Origin: Streptomyces tibetensis
GTDB taxonomy: Bacteria; Actinomycetota; Actinomycetes; Streptomycetales; Streptomycetaceae
NCBI RefSeq assembly: GCF_007655005.1
Contig: NZ_SZVW01000028.1
Span: 1-64,000, forward strand
Reading direction: 5' to 3'
Length of the DNA stretch: 64,000 nt
Shown here in pieces: positions 1-7,937 of this stretch. The notes beneath the pieces were generated by a model. That model was not told the DNA's origin and searched no databases. It saw only the letters and a program-made list of their open reading frames with translations. A program made the translations under genes and the position numbers. The stretch's first letter is position 1, and every line of letters starts with the position of its first letter.

Positions 1-13
1 AACAATTTTTGGG

Positions 14-45
14 AAAACCCCCGCATCTTCGGATGCGGGGGTTTT
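14..45. terminator. Intrinsic terminator, perfect 14-bp stem
   Basis: Positions 14-27 and 32-45 are exact reverse complements around a TTCG tetraloop. The stem begins with AAAA and ends with TTTT, so it can terminate on either strand. It separates an unseen gene to the left from the HAD gene that starts 20 nt further on. Confidence 0.9.
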
Positions 46-64
46 CTGCGTTTAGGGTCGGGTT

Positions 65-709
65 ATGCGCCATGACCTCGTGATCTTCGACAACGACGGT
101 GTCCTCGTGGACAGTGAGCCGATCTCCAACCGGCTCCTGGCCGCCTATCTGACCGAGCTCGGGCACCCCACCTCCTACGAGGACTCCCTGCGTGACTACA
201 TGGGCGCTGCCATGCACCGCGTACATGATCTGATCGGGGAACGGACCGGGCAGCGGTTGCCGGAGGACTTCGACGACGTGTTCCACGGGCGGGTTTTCGC
301 GGCCTTCGAGAAGGAGTTGAAGCCGGTGGCCGGCGTCGAGGAGGTGCTGCAGAAGCTCACCACCGACGCTGTGCCGTACTGCGTGGCGTCCTCCGGAAGC
401 CATGAGCGGATCCGAGTGGGGCACCGGACGACCGGGCTCGACCGGTGGTTCGACGAGGGGCGCATCTTCAGCTCGCAGGACGTCGGGCGCGGTAAGCCGG
501 CTCCCGACCTGTTTCTGTACGCGGCCGAGCGGATGAGGGTCGCGCCCGAGCGGTGTGTCGTCGTCGAGGACAGTCCGCTGGGGGTGCGGGCGGCCGTCGC
601 TGCCGGGATGGAGGTGTACGGGTTCACCGCGATGACATCGGCCGACAGGCTCGCGGGTGCCACTCAACTCTTCTCCGACATGGGCGAGTTGGCTGACATG
701 CTGCTCTGA
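65..709 (+). CDS. HAD-superfamily phosphatase (beta-phosphoglucomutase-like)
   Basis: A 214-residue cytosolic hydrolase of the haloacid dehalogenase superfamily. Motif I is at the N terminus (FDNDGVLVDSEP, with the nucleophilic Asp and the general acid two residues on). Motif II is the Ser of VASSGS near residue 110, motif III is the Lys of GKPAPD near 140, and motif IV is the acidic pair in VVEDSPLG near 165. A helical cap lies between motifs I and II, as in subfamily IA (Gph, YcjU, beta-phosphoglucomutase). The full length suits the family. The substrate cannot be read from sequence; sugar phosphates or 2-phosphoglycolate are usual. It stands alone behind a strong terminator. Confidence 0.85.
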   Translation: MRHDLVIFDNDGVLVDSEPISNRLLAAYLTELGHPTSYEDSLRDYMGAAMHRVHDLIGERTGQRLPEDFDDVFHGRVFAAFEKELKPVAGVEEVLQKLTTDAVPYCVASSGSHERIRVGHRTTGLDRWFDEGRIFSSQDVGRGKPAPDLFLYAAERMRVAPERCVVVEDSPLGVRAAVAAGMEVYGFTAMTSADRLAGATQLFSDMGELADMLL

Positions 710-778
710 CATTTGTCATGTCGGGGACCGGATGATCGTTCCTACCGGCGATCCGGTGCCGACCGTGATGCTGGGTGC

Positions 779-1564
779 ATGACGACGAACCCCGGGAATT
801 CCAAGGGAAGCGACACCAACGGCCCGAGCGTGCTGCGGAACTTCGCGCCGTTGCTCCTCGACGTAGCGGTGCCCCTCGGGGCGTACTACCTCCTCAAGAA
901 CGGCCTCGGGATGAGCACCCTGGTGGCGCTCGGCCTGAGCAGCGTCGTCCCGGCCGTGCGGACCGGGTGGGGTGTGGTGAGGTCCCGTGAGGTCAACGGG
1001 CTGGCCGCGCTCATCCTCCTCGTGAACGTCGTCTCGCTGCTGCTCGGTTTCGTGGCCGGTGACCCACGGCTGATGATCGCCAAGGACAGCGCGGTCAGCA
1101 GCACGATCGGGATCGGCATCATCGTCTCCGTGGCGGTCGGCAAGCCGTTGATGACCGCAGGTATGAAGCCCTGGGTGGTGAAGGGGGACGCGGGCCGGGA
1201 GGCCGCCTGGGCGCGGCTGCATGCCGGGTCGGCGCGGTTTCGGCGGGCCGAGCGGGTGTTCTCGCTGGTGTGGGGGGTCGTACTGCTCGCGGAGTGTGTG
1301 GTGCGGGTGGTGGGGGTGTACACCCTGCCGGTGAACACCATGGTGTGGCTCGGCAATGTGATCATGGTCGTCGCCATGGGAGTGGGCTTCGTGGTCGGCG
1401 GCGCGCTGGGCGCCGGTCCGATGGCCGCGATGGTCGTCGCGGAGGCGAAGGCGGGGGCGGGGGCGGGGGACGAGAAGCAGGCGGGGTCGCGGGCGGGCGC
1501 CGGTCGCTCGGGTTCGTCTCTCGGGAACGGTCTCGTGACCACCGGTCTCGTGACCGCCGAGTAG
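779..1564 (+). CDS. VC0807-like integral membrane protein
   Basis: A 261-residue membrane protein beginning at the ATG at 779; the frame stays open upstream to 713, but that part reads like untranslated sequence. Roughly six hydrophobic helices are visible, starting with the segment around LLLDVAVPLGAYYLLKNGLG and ending with a Gly/Ala/Met-rich helix near residue 210. The C-terminal 35 residues are hydrophilic (Ala/Gly/Lys/Ser). The pattern fits the VC0807 family, whose role is unknown. It may be transcribed with the HAD gene just upstream (69 nt). Confidence 0.6.
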   Translation: MTTNPGNSKGSDTNGPSVLRNFAPLLLDVAVPLGAYYLLKNGLGMSTLVALGLSSVVPAVRTGWGVVRSREVNGLAALILLVNVVSLLLGFVAGDPRLMIAKDSAVSSTIGIGIIVSVAVGKPLMTAGMKPWVVKGDAGREAAWARLHAGSARFRRAERVFSLVWGVVLLAECVVRVVGVYTLPVNTMVWLGNVIMVVAMGVGFVVGGALGAGPMAAMVVAEAKAGAGAGDEKQAGSRAGAGRSGSSLGNGLVTTGLVTAE

Positions 1565-1630
1565 AGCTGAGGAGAATTCATCTTTGGCTGGATCTACCCA
1601 CGAGTAAGCCGGGGCCCTACGCTCGCCGCC

Positions 1631-2848
1631 ATGACAGATGTGCTGCGGCGCGGCAGGGCCTCGTTGGCGTTCAGCTTCTTGGTGCAGGGTGTCGCCTTCG
1701 CGCTGCTCGTGACGAGGATCCCGGCCATCCAGAACCGGTACGGAGTCTCCGACGCGCTGCTGCCCGCGTTCCTGGCCGCCGTGCCGGTCCTCGCCGGGGT
1801 CGGGAGCGTGACGACCGAGCGGCTGGTGAAGCGGGTACCGCCGAGCCGGCTACTGCGGTGGTCCCAGCCTGTGGTGCTGCTGGCGCTGCTCGGCGTCGGG
1901 GCCGGGGAACGGATGGTGGAACTCGGGGTCGCGCTCGCGGCGTTCGGGTTGGCCGTAGGGGTGCTGGACGCCTCGATGAACATGCTCGGAGTGAGCCTGC
2001 AGCGGTCGTACGGGCGCAGCATCATGCTCAGTTTCCACGCGGCCTACAGCCTGGGCGGGATCGTCGGGGCCTCGTTGGCCTGGGTGGGGGCGCACTGGCA
2101 GCTGGCGTTGTGGGTGTCGTATCTGCCGGTCGTGCTGGTGCTGCTGCCGGCTGTGCTGGTGGGGAGCCGGTGGTACGTCGACGACCGGGGTGCGGCATCC
2201 GTGGCGGAGGACCAGGCCGGGGAGGGCGGGGTGGTCGTCTTCAAGTGGCTGCTGCCGTTGTGTCTGGTGATGACGGTCGCGTACATCGGGGACTCGACGG
2301 TCTCCAACTGGAGTGCCAAGTATCTGCAGGACGTGCTGGGGAGCTCGGAGCAGATGGCGACGGTGCCGTTCAACGTGTACATGGTCACCACGCTGCTGGG
2401 GCGGGCGATCGGGGACTTCGGGGTGCGGCGGTTCGGGGCGGTCGCGGTGGTGCGGGGCGGTGCGCTCGTGGCGGCGGGAGGGTTCGCCGTGGTGGCCGCC
2501 GCGCCCGGGGCATGGGTAGGGATGCTGGGGTTCACGCTGCTGGGGCTGGGGTTGTGCGTGCTGGTGCCGCAGACGTTCGCGGCGGCCGGGCGGCTGTTCC
2601 CGGGGGCTTCGGATGCGGCCGTGGCGCGGCTGAATGTCTTCAACTATGTGGGGTTCCTGGTCGGTTCGCCGTTGGTCGGGGCGCTCGGGGACCTGTGGAG
2701 CTACCGCGGGGCCATGCTGGTGCCGATGGTGTTGGTGCTGGTGACGCTGGTGTACGCCCGGTCGTTCGGGGCTCAACCGGACCGATACGGTGGCGGGCAT
2801 GAGCGGCCGCGCACAGCTGATGTGGGACGAGGCAGTAACGGGCTATGA
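1631..2848 (+). CDS. MFS transporter
   Basis: A 405-residue major facilitator protein with about 12 membrane segments. N- and C-terminal halves of six helices are separated by a charged cytoplasmic loop near residues 185-205. The stretch around FLAAVPVLAGVGSVTTERLVKRVP matches the loop 2-3 region of small-molecule efflux carriers. Substrate unknown. Its last 50 nt overlap the start of the AcuC-like gene in another frame, so the two are translationally close and probably co-transcribed. No clear ribosome-binding site precedes the ATG. Confidence 0.8.
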   Translation: MTDVLRRGRASLAFSFLVQGVAFALLVTRIPAIQNRYGVSDALLPAFLAAVPVLAGVGSVTTERLVKRVPPSRLLRWSQPVVLLALLGVGAGERMVELGVALAAFGLAVGVLDASMNMLGVSLQRSYGRSIMLSFHAAYSLGGIVGASLAWVGAHWQLALWVSYLPVVLVLLPAVLVGSRWYVDDRGAASVAEDQAGEGGVVVFKWLLPLCLVMTVAYIGDSTVSNWSAKYLQDVLGSSEQMATVPFNVYMVTTLLGRAIGDFGVRRFGAVAVVRGGALVAAGGFAVVAAAPGAWVGMLGFTLLGLGLCVLVPQTFAAAGRLFPGASDAAVARLNVFNYVGFLVGSPLVGALGDLWSYRGAMLVPMVLVLVTLVYARSFGAQPDRYGGGHERPRTADVGRGSNGL

Positions 2849-3971
2849 CTTCGGTCCGGGGCATCCGATGGACCCCGTCCGGCTCGCCCTGACCCGGAAA
2901 CTGGTCGACGCCTTCGGGCTGGACCGTGAGGTGGACGTGGTCGCCGCGAGGGCGGCCGGGGAGTCGACGCTGCGGCTCGTCCACCGGCAGGACTACATCG
3001 GGGCGGTGAAGGCCGCGTCCGCGGATCCGGGGGCGGCGGACCAGTCGTACGGGCTGGGGACGATGGACGATCCGGCGTTCGCGGGGATGCACGAGGTGTC
3101 GTCGCTGATCGCCGGGCAGTCGGTGGGGGCGGCGGAGGCGGTGTGGCGGGGTGAGGCGCTGCACGCGGTGAACTTCGCGGGCGGGCTGCACCACGCGATG
3201 CCGGGCGGTGCGTCCGGGTTCTGCATCTACAACGACGCCTCGCTGGCGATCGCGCGGCTGCTGGAGCTCGGGGCGGAGCGGGTCGCGTACGTCGACGTCG
3301 ACGTGCATCACGGCGACGGGGTCCAGGCGGCGTTCTGGGAGGACCCGCGGGTGCTGACGATCTCGTTGCACGAGCATCCGCGGACGCTGTTCCCGCAGAC
3401 CGGGTGGCCGGAGGAGACCGGGGCGGACACGGCGGAGGGCTCGGCGGTGAACGTGGCGCTGCCTGCCGGGACGGGGGACGCCGGGTGGCTGCGGGCGTTC
3501 CACGCGGTCGTGCCGGAGCTGATCGCCGACTTCCGGCCGCAGGTGCTGGTGACGCAGCACGGGGCGGACACGCACTTCGAGGATCCGCTGGCGCATCTGG
3601 CGGTGTCGCTGGACGCGCAGCGGGCCGTGCAGGTGGCCTGTCACGACCTGGCGCACGAGTACGCCGACGGACGCTGGGTGGCCCTGGGCGGGGGCGGATA
3701 CGCGGTGGTGGACGTCGTGCCGCGGTCCTGGACGCATCTGGTCGCGATCGCGGCGGGGCGGCCCGTGGAGCCGGAGGCGATGATCCCGGAGGCGTGGCGG
3801 CAGGACGTGTTCGCGAGGACGCGGCAGTTGGCCCCGGCACGGATGACGGACGGACGCCGGCCCGTCTCCTGGTCCGGCTGGGAGGAGGGCTACGACCCGG
3901 CGGACCGGCTGGACCAGGCGGTGCTGGCGGCCCGACGGGCGGTGTTCCCACTGCGGGGGCTGCTGGCGTGA
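2799..3971 (+). CDS. AcuC-type acetoin utilization / class I histone-deacetylase-fold protein
   Basis: A 390-residue zinc-dependent deacetylase-fold enzyme. The catalytic HH pair lies near residue 131 (GLHHAMPGGASGF). The metal-binding run YVDVDVHHGDG lies near 166, and LTISLHEHP, TQHGADTH and the GGGGY glycine loop follow, all conserved in HDAC/AcuC/ApaH enzymes. The ATG at 2799 is chosen; a GTG at 2790 is a weaker alternative. In bacilli AcuC deacetylates acetyl-CoA synthetase; whether that is its substrate here is inference. It overlaps the 3' end of the MFS gene. Confidence 0.85.
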   Translation: MSGRAQLMWDEAVTGYDFGPGHPMDPVRLALTRKLVDAFGLDREVDVVAARAAGESTLRLVHRQDYIGAVKAASADPGAADQSYGLGTMDDPAFAGMHEVSSLIAGQSVGAAEAVWRGEALHAVNFAGGLHHAMPGGASGFCIYNDASLAIARLLELGAERVAYVDVDVHHGDGVQAAFWEDPRVLTISLHEHPRTLFPQTGWPEETGADTAEGSAVNVALPAGTGDAGWLRAFHAVVPELIADFRPQVLVTQHGADTHFEDPLAHLAVSLDAQRAVQVACHDLAHEYADGRWVALGGGGYAVVDVVPRSWTHLVAIAAGRPVEPEAMIPEAWRQDVFARTRQLAPARMTDGRRPVSWSGWEEGYDPADRLDQAVLAARRAVFPLRGLLA

Positions 3972-4055
3972 GGGGGCGCCGGCGGGCGTAGGCCGGCCGT
4001 GCGGTGTTCGTCGGTTCCCGGGACAGGCTGCGTTCCGGTCACGCACGATCTTCTT

Positions 4056-4871
4056 GTGCTGACCACCGAAGCCCTGCGTGCGCACCTGGTGGGCGCGCGG
4101 CTCGCCGGGACCGTGGCGACCTCGCGGGAGGAGAGCCTGCGCAGTTACCGGCTCTTCGCGGCCCGGGACCCCCGGGTGCTGCTCGGGATCGATCCCGAAG
4201 GTGCCTGGAGGCAGCCGGAGTTGATCGAGCTGATGGCGGACCGGTGTGGTGTTTCGGCCGATTCCCGGCAGGTTTCCGGCCAGGATGTGATCGATCCGGA
4301 GCGGACCCTGGCGGCGCTGGACGCCTTCGCGGAACGCCTCGCCGAGGCGGCATGGCGGGGTGCTCCCGTGCTTCTCGGCACCGGGCACCCGCACCGGCTG
4401 CTCGGTTTCTACGGCGCTCTGGCAGACGCCCTGTCGGCGGCGGGATGTGCCGTCCTCACCCCCGCGCAGGGTCGCCGTATCGACATAACGACCCGGTTCG
4501 GTCTACGTACGTACAACCTCGACTACGTACGAGGAGTCGCGCTGGTGCGGACCCCCGGCCTCGAACGCCCCGGTTGTGAGCCCGGCGCACATACGCACTC
4601 ACCTCTCCCGGTTCGTACCGTACTGGCCGCTTGCGCGGAGGCCGGCGGACCTCTGCCCGAGCTGGTGATCGGGGACCACGGGTGGGTCTGCGGGGCAGGT
4701 CAGCTGGGGTTCGAGGCCATCGGGCCGGCCGACACGGACGACCCGGCGCTGTTCGTGGGGGAGGCCGAGGGGTCCGTCTCCGTCGTCGTTCCACTTGATG
4801 ACGGCGTGCGGTCCGATTACTACCTGCCGCTTACCCGCTACGTACTCAATCGGGCGTGTCTGTCACAGTAG
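4056..4871 (+). CDS. Phosphatase-family protein (PF15698-like)
   Basis: About 271 residues from a GTG at 4056; the frame is open back to 3999, but homologous N termini begin at the LTTEALRAHL segment. Recognisable parts are SREESLRSYRLFAARDP, the GTGHPHRLLGFY loop near residue 110 and GDHGWVCGAGQLGFEAIG near 205. Actinobacterial proteins with this pattern are annotated as phosphatases; I do not know the substrate. No Shine-Dalgarno is visible before the GTG, so the transcript may be leaderless. It lies just upstream of the bdtA-like gene, in the order usual for streptomycetes. Confidence 0.6.
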   Translation: MLTTEALRAHLVGARLAGTVATSREESLRSYRLFAARDPRVLLGIDPEGAWRQPELIELMADRCGVSADSRQVSGQDVIDPERTLAALDAFAERLAEAAWRGAPVLLGTGHPHRLLGFYGALADALSAAGCAVLTPAQGRRIDITTRFGLRTYNLDYVRGVALVRTPGLERPGCEPGAHTHSPLPVRTVLAACAEAGGPLPELVIGDHGWVCGAGQLGFEAIGPADTDDPALFVGEAEGSVSVVVPLDDGVRSDYYLPLTRYVLNRACLSQ

Positions 4872-5000
4872 GCCGCCGATGGGTGCACCTCTTCCCCACT
4901 CGCATCACTGGCACCTACATTGGGGAGTGAGCACGCAGCGACGAAGAGTCACCGGAAGGGGAAGCCGGTGGCCGTCGAGTGCGGAAGGTTCAGGTGTGTC

Positions 5001-5213
5001 ATGGCTGCAGCTGGCGAGAGGCCTCTGAACGAGGTTCAGTTCCTTACCGTGGCGGAAGTCGCCTCGGTGATGCGAGTGTCGAAGATGACCGTGTACCGGC
5101 TGGTGCACAGCGGTCATCTGCCCGCGATCCGTGTGGGGCGGTCCTTCCGCGTCCCGGAGCAAGCGGTTCACGAGTACCTCCGCGAGAGTTACGTGGGGGT
5201 GGAAACCGCCTGA
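5001..5213 (+). CDS. Small excisionase-type HTH DNA-binding protein (BdtA-like)
   Basis: A 70-residue protein that is almost entirely one winged helix-turn-helix of the MerR/excisionase (HTH_17) class. FLTVAEVASVMRVSKMTVYR at about residues 14-33 is the HTH, and GHLPAIRVGRSFRVPEQAVHEYL is the wing and following helix. It resembles BldC and the S. coelicolor protein I recall as BdtA, which also lies close to bldN. The ATG at 5001 is chosen because the sequence upstream (frame open to 4920) is not conserved-looking. A long hairpin follows directly. DNA binding is near certain; its targets are unknown. Confidence 0.8.
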   Translation: MAAAGERPLNEVQFLTVAEVASVMRVSKMTVYRLVHSGHLPAIRVGRSFRVPEQAVHEYLRESYVGVETA

Positions 5214-5219
5214 CGGCAG

Positions 5220-5262
5220 GGCCGGGGGGACCCCCACAGGGCACTTGGGGATCCCCCCGGCC
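5220..5262 (+). terminator. Hairpin after the HTH gene
   Basis: About 17 bp of imperfect stem (5220-5236 with 5246-5262; one mismatch) around a 9-nt loop, starting 7 nt after the HTH stop codon. There is no U tract, as is usual for actinobacterial terminators. Confidence 0.7.
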
Positions 5263-5368
5263 TCCTCGATTACGACCTCAGCGCTCGGACGGGTAGGCTG
5301 GCCCCTCGTAGGTCGTATGGGCCCATGGCGCCCAAACACCGAGTGATGAGAAGTGAGCGAGGGTAGTC

Positions 5369-5467
5369 GTGGGCTCTGTTATCAAGAAGCGGCGCAAGCG
5401 GATGGCGAAGAAGAAGCACCGCAAGCTGCTCAAGCGCACGCGCGTTCAGCGTCGCAACAAGAAGTAA
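5369..5467 (+). CDS. Small ribosomal subunit protein bS22 (AURKAIP1/COX24 domain), 32 aa
   Basis: A 32-residue, extremely basic protein starting at GTG 5369 with a GAGCGAGGG stretch upstream. It begins MGSVIKKRRKRM and continues with Lys/Arg-rich sequence to RVQRRNKK. This matches the actinobacterial protein found bound to the mycobacterial 30S subunit near the decoding centre and named bS22, and the AURKAIP1/COX24 family motif. It is followed by a strong hairpin. The gene is easily missed because of its length. Confidence 0.9.
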   Translation: MGSVIKKRRKRMAKKKHRKLLKRTRVQRRNKK

Positions 5468-5499
5468 GTTCGCGACGCGCACGCCGCGAGAGCGTTGCT

Positions 5500-5528
5500 G
5501 TGGCCCCCCACCACCGGTGGGGGGCCAC
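5500..5528. terminator. Perfect 13-bp hairpin terminator
   Basis: Positions 5500-5512 and 5516-5528 are exact reverse complements around a 3-nt loop, 33 nt after the bS22 stop. It isolates the small ribosomal gene from the epimerase gene. Confidence 0.85.
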
Positions 5529-5695
5529 ACGCATATGTGCGCCGCCCGGCGGCACGCGGGCCCGCGCTCCTGCGTCCGGCTGGCTTCGGTCACTTCACGC
5601 ATCGGGCGGTCATCACAGGGCAACAACAACCCGCTAAGTTGGCCCCACGGGGGAACGCGGCGGGGACGAGAGGTTCTGGAAGGAAGGCGCTGATC

Positions 5696-6757
5696 TTGGG
5701 CAAGGTCGTGCTCGTGACCGGAGTGGCCCGCCAGCTGGGGGGCCGGTTCGTCCGGCGGATCCAGCGGGACCCCGACGTCGACCGCGTCGTCGCCGTGGAC
5801 GCGGTGCCGCCCGAGCACCATCTGGGCGGTGCGGACTTCGTCCAGGCCGACATCCGGCAGCCCGGCATCGCGCGGGTGCTCGCCGAGTCGGGCGCCGACA
5901 CGATCGTCCACCTCGATGTGACGGGCACGCCGCTGGGCAGCGGCAACCGGGCCTCCCTGAAGGAGACCAACGTCATCGGCACCATGCAGCTGCTCGGTGC
6001 CTGCCAGAAGTCCCCGGCCGTGCAGCGGCTGGTGGTGAAGTCCAGCACGAACGTCTACGGCTCCGCGCCCCGCGACCCGGCCGTGTTCACCGAGACGACC
6101 CCGCCCAAGTCCCTGCCCAGCGGCGGCTTCGCGAAGGACACGGTCGAGGTCGAGGGCTATGTCCGCGGCTTCGCGCGCCGCCGGCCCGACGTGGCCGTGT
6201 GCGTGCTGCGGTTCGCCAACATCCTGGGCCCGACCGCGGACACCCCGCTCGCCTCGTACTTCGCGCTGCCGGTCCTGCCGACCGTGTTCGGCTACGACCC
6301 CAGGCTGCAGTTCGTGCACGAGGACGACGTGATCGAGGTGCTGCGGCTCGGCTCGCACGAACCCCGGCGGGGCACGCTCAACAGCGGCACCTTCAACATC
6401 GCCGGCGACGGTGTGCTGCTGCTCTCGCAGTGCTCCCGGCGCCTCGGACGCCCCACCGTGCCCCTGCTGCTCCCGGCCGTCACCTGGGCGGGCTCGCTGG
6501 TGCGTACGCTGGGGATGACGGACTTCTCGCCCGAGCAGATCCGGCTGCTCACGCACGGCCGGGTGGTGGCCACGGGCCAGATGCGCGAGACGCTGGGATT
6601 CCAGCCCAAGTACACGACCGCGGAGACGTTCGCGGACTTCGCCCGCAGCCAGGGCCCCGGACTCCTTCCGCCGGAGGCCCTCACGGGGGCCGTCGACCGG
6701 ATCGCCGGCCTGCCCCTCGCGGGCGGCGGACACTCCCCGACGCAGAGCGCCAACTGA
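5696..6757 (+). CDS. NAD-dependent epimerase/dehydratase family protein (extended SDR)
   Basis: A 353-residue protein starting at TTG 5696. The start is decided by GGAAGGAAGG at 5678-5687 and by the product MGKVVLVTGVARQLGG, the first strand and glycine-rich loop of an SDR Rossmann fold. The central part has VVKSSTNVYGSAPRDP. Where extended SDRs have YxxxK, this protein reads FAKDT near residue 145, so the catalytic Tyr and Lys appear absent; it may bind NAD(P) without acting as a classical epimerase. It is followed by the acyltransferase gene after 14 nt. This gene and its neighbours lie next to bldN in S. coelicolor as well, as far as I recall. Confidence 0.75.
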   Translation: MGKVVLVTGVARQLGGRFVRRIQRDPDVDRVVAVDAVPPEHHLGGADFVQADIRQPGIARVLAESGADTIVHLDVTGTPLGSGNRASLKETNVIGTMQLLGACQKSPAVQRLVVKSSTNVYGSAPRDPAVFTETTPPKSLPSGGFAKDTVEVEGYVRGFARRRPDVAVCVLRFANILGPTADTPLASYFALPVLPTVFGYDPRLQFVHEDDVIEVLRLGSHEPRRGTLNSGTFNIAGDGVLLLSQCSRRLGRPTVPLLLPAVTWAGSLVRTLGMTDFSPEQIRLLTHGRVVATGQMRETLGFQPKYTTAETFADFARSQGPGLLPPEALTGAVDRIAGLPLAGGGHSPTQSAN

Positions 6758-6771
6758 GGAGCGCATCAACG

Positions 6772-7827
6772 ATGGCGGACGCCAAGGTCATTCCGTTCGA
6801 CGACGACCGGTCCCGGGGGAGCGCCGCGCAGCGTCCCCAGCGGCGCCGGAGCGCCGGGAACCGCCGCCCGGGCGCGGAGTCCGTGCCGGTACGTGAGGTG
6901 CAGCCCCTGCCCACCAGGGCTGTTCCGCAGGATGATGTTCCTGTGACTTCTGAGGAACAGCCGCCGGAGCCCGCCCGGGACGGCGGGGGCGGGCTGGAAC
7001 GACGGATCGCGGGCGGCCTGTCCTTCCTGCGCCGCCGCCTCACCGGGGACTACGACGTCGACGACTTCGGCTACGACGAGGAACTCACCGACCAGGTCCT
7101 GATGTCGCTGCTGCGCCCGCTGTACGAGACGTACTTCCGGGTCGAGGTGAAGGGCGTCGAGAACATCCCGTCCGAGGGCGGTGCCCTGATCGTCGCCAAC
7201 CACTCCGGGACCCTGCCGATGGACGGCCTGATGATGCAGGTCGCCGTGCACGACAACCACCCGGCGGGCCGGCATCTGCGGCTCCTCGCCGCCGACCTGG
7301 TGTTCATGCTGCCGGTGGTCAACGAGCTGGCCCGCAAGCTGGGCCACACCCTGGCGTGCGCCGAGGACGCCTCCCGGCTGCTGGAGCAGGGCGAGCTGGT
7401 CGGGGTGATGCCGGAGGGCTTCAAGGGACTCGGCAAGCCCTTCGCGGACCGCTACAAGCTGCAGCGCTTCGGCCGCGGCGGTTTCGTCTCGACGGCGCTG
7501 CGCGCGGGGACGCCGATCGTGCCCTGCTCGATCGTCGGGGCCGAGGAGATCTACCCGATGATCGGCAACGCCAAGACGGTCGCGCGACTGCTGGGCTTCC
7601 CGTACTTCCCGATCACACCGACGTTCCCGTGGCTGGGGCCGCTCGGGGCGATTCCGCTGCCGACCAAGTGGACGATCCAGTTCGGCGAGCCGATCCCCAC
7701 GGACGGCTACCCGCCGGAGGCGGCGGAGGACCCGATGCTGATGTTCAACCTGACCGACCAGGTCAGGGAGCAGATCCAGCACACGCTGTACAAATTGCTG
7801 GTGCAGCGGCGGTCGGTGTTCTTCTGA
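6772..7827 (+). CDS. PlsC-like 1-acyl-glycerol-3-phosphate acyltransferase family protein
   Basis: A 351-residue protein. The first 110 residues are a charged, low-complexity cytoplasmic extension. The acyltransferase domain begins near residue 125 with the catalytic HX4D motif (NHSGTLPMDG, near 143-150). It continues with GVMPEGFKGLGKPF (glycerophosphate-binding block) near 210 and PIVPCSIVGAEEIYP near 246. The family transfers acyl groups to lysophospholipids at the inner membrane face. Its ATG at 6772 follows GAGGAG overlapping the epimerase stop, so the two are probably an operon. The last 20 nt are nearly duplicated downstream (7849-7868). Confidence 0.8.
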   Translation: MADAKVIPFDDDRSRGSAAQRPQRRRSAGNRRPGAESVPVREVQPLPTRAVPQDDVPVTSEEQPPEPARDGGGGLERRIAGGLSFLRRRLTGDYDVDDFGYDEELTDQVLMSLLRPLYETYFRVEVKGVENIPSEGGALIVANHSGTLPMDGLMMQVAVHDNHPAGRHLRLLAADLVFMLPVVNELARKLGHTLACAEDASRLLEQGELVGVMPEGFKGLGKPFADRYKLQRFGRGGFVSTALRAGTPIVPCSIVGAEEIYPMIGNAKTVARLLGFPYFPITPTFPWLGPLGAIPLPTKWTIQFGEPIPTDGYPPEAAEDPMLMFNLTDQVREQIQHTLYKLLVQRRSVFF

Positions 7828-7890
7828 CACCGGCGTTCGCAACACCCCGGCGGTCGGTGTTCCTCTGAGTCCGTCTGCCGCTGTCCGCGT

Positions 7891-7934
7891 ACGGCTTCGG
7901 GGCGCCCCTTGCTGAAGGGGCGCCCCGAAGCCGT
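7891..7934. terminator. Bidirectional terminator, perfect 20-bp stem
   Basis: Positions 7891-7910 and 7915-7934 are exact reverse complements around a GCTG loop. The hairpin lies between the acyltransferase (plus) and rsbN (minus) stop codons, 3 nt from the latter, and can serve both. Confidence 0.92.
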
Positions 7935-7937
7935 CTT

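Noticed and set aside
6199..6771. Longer acyltransferase start at 6199
   Set aside because: It would overlay most of the epimerase gene; the ATG at 6772 gives a sensible N terminus and follows GAGGAG.
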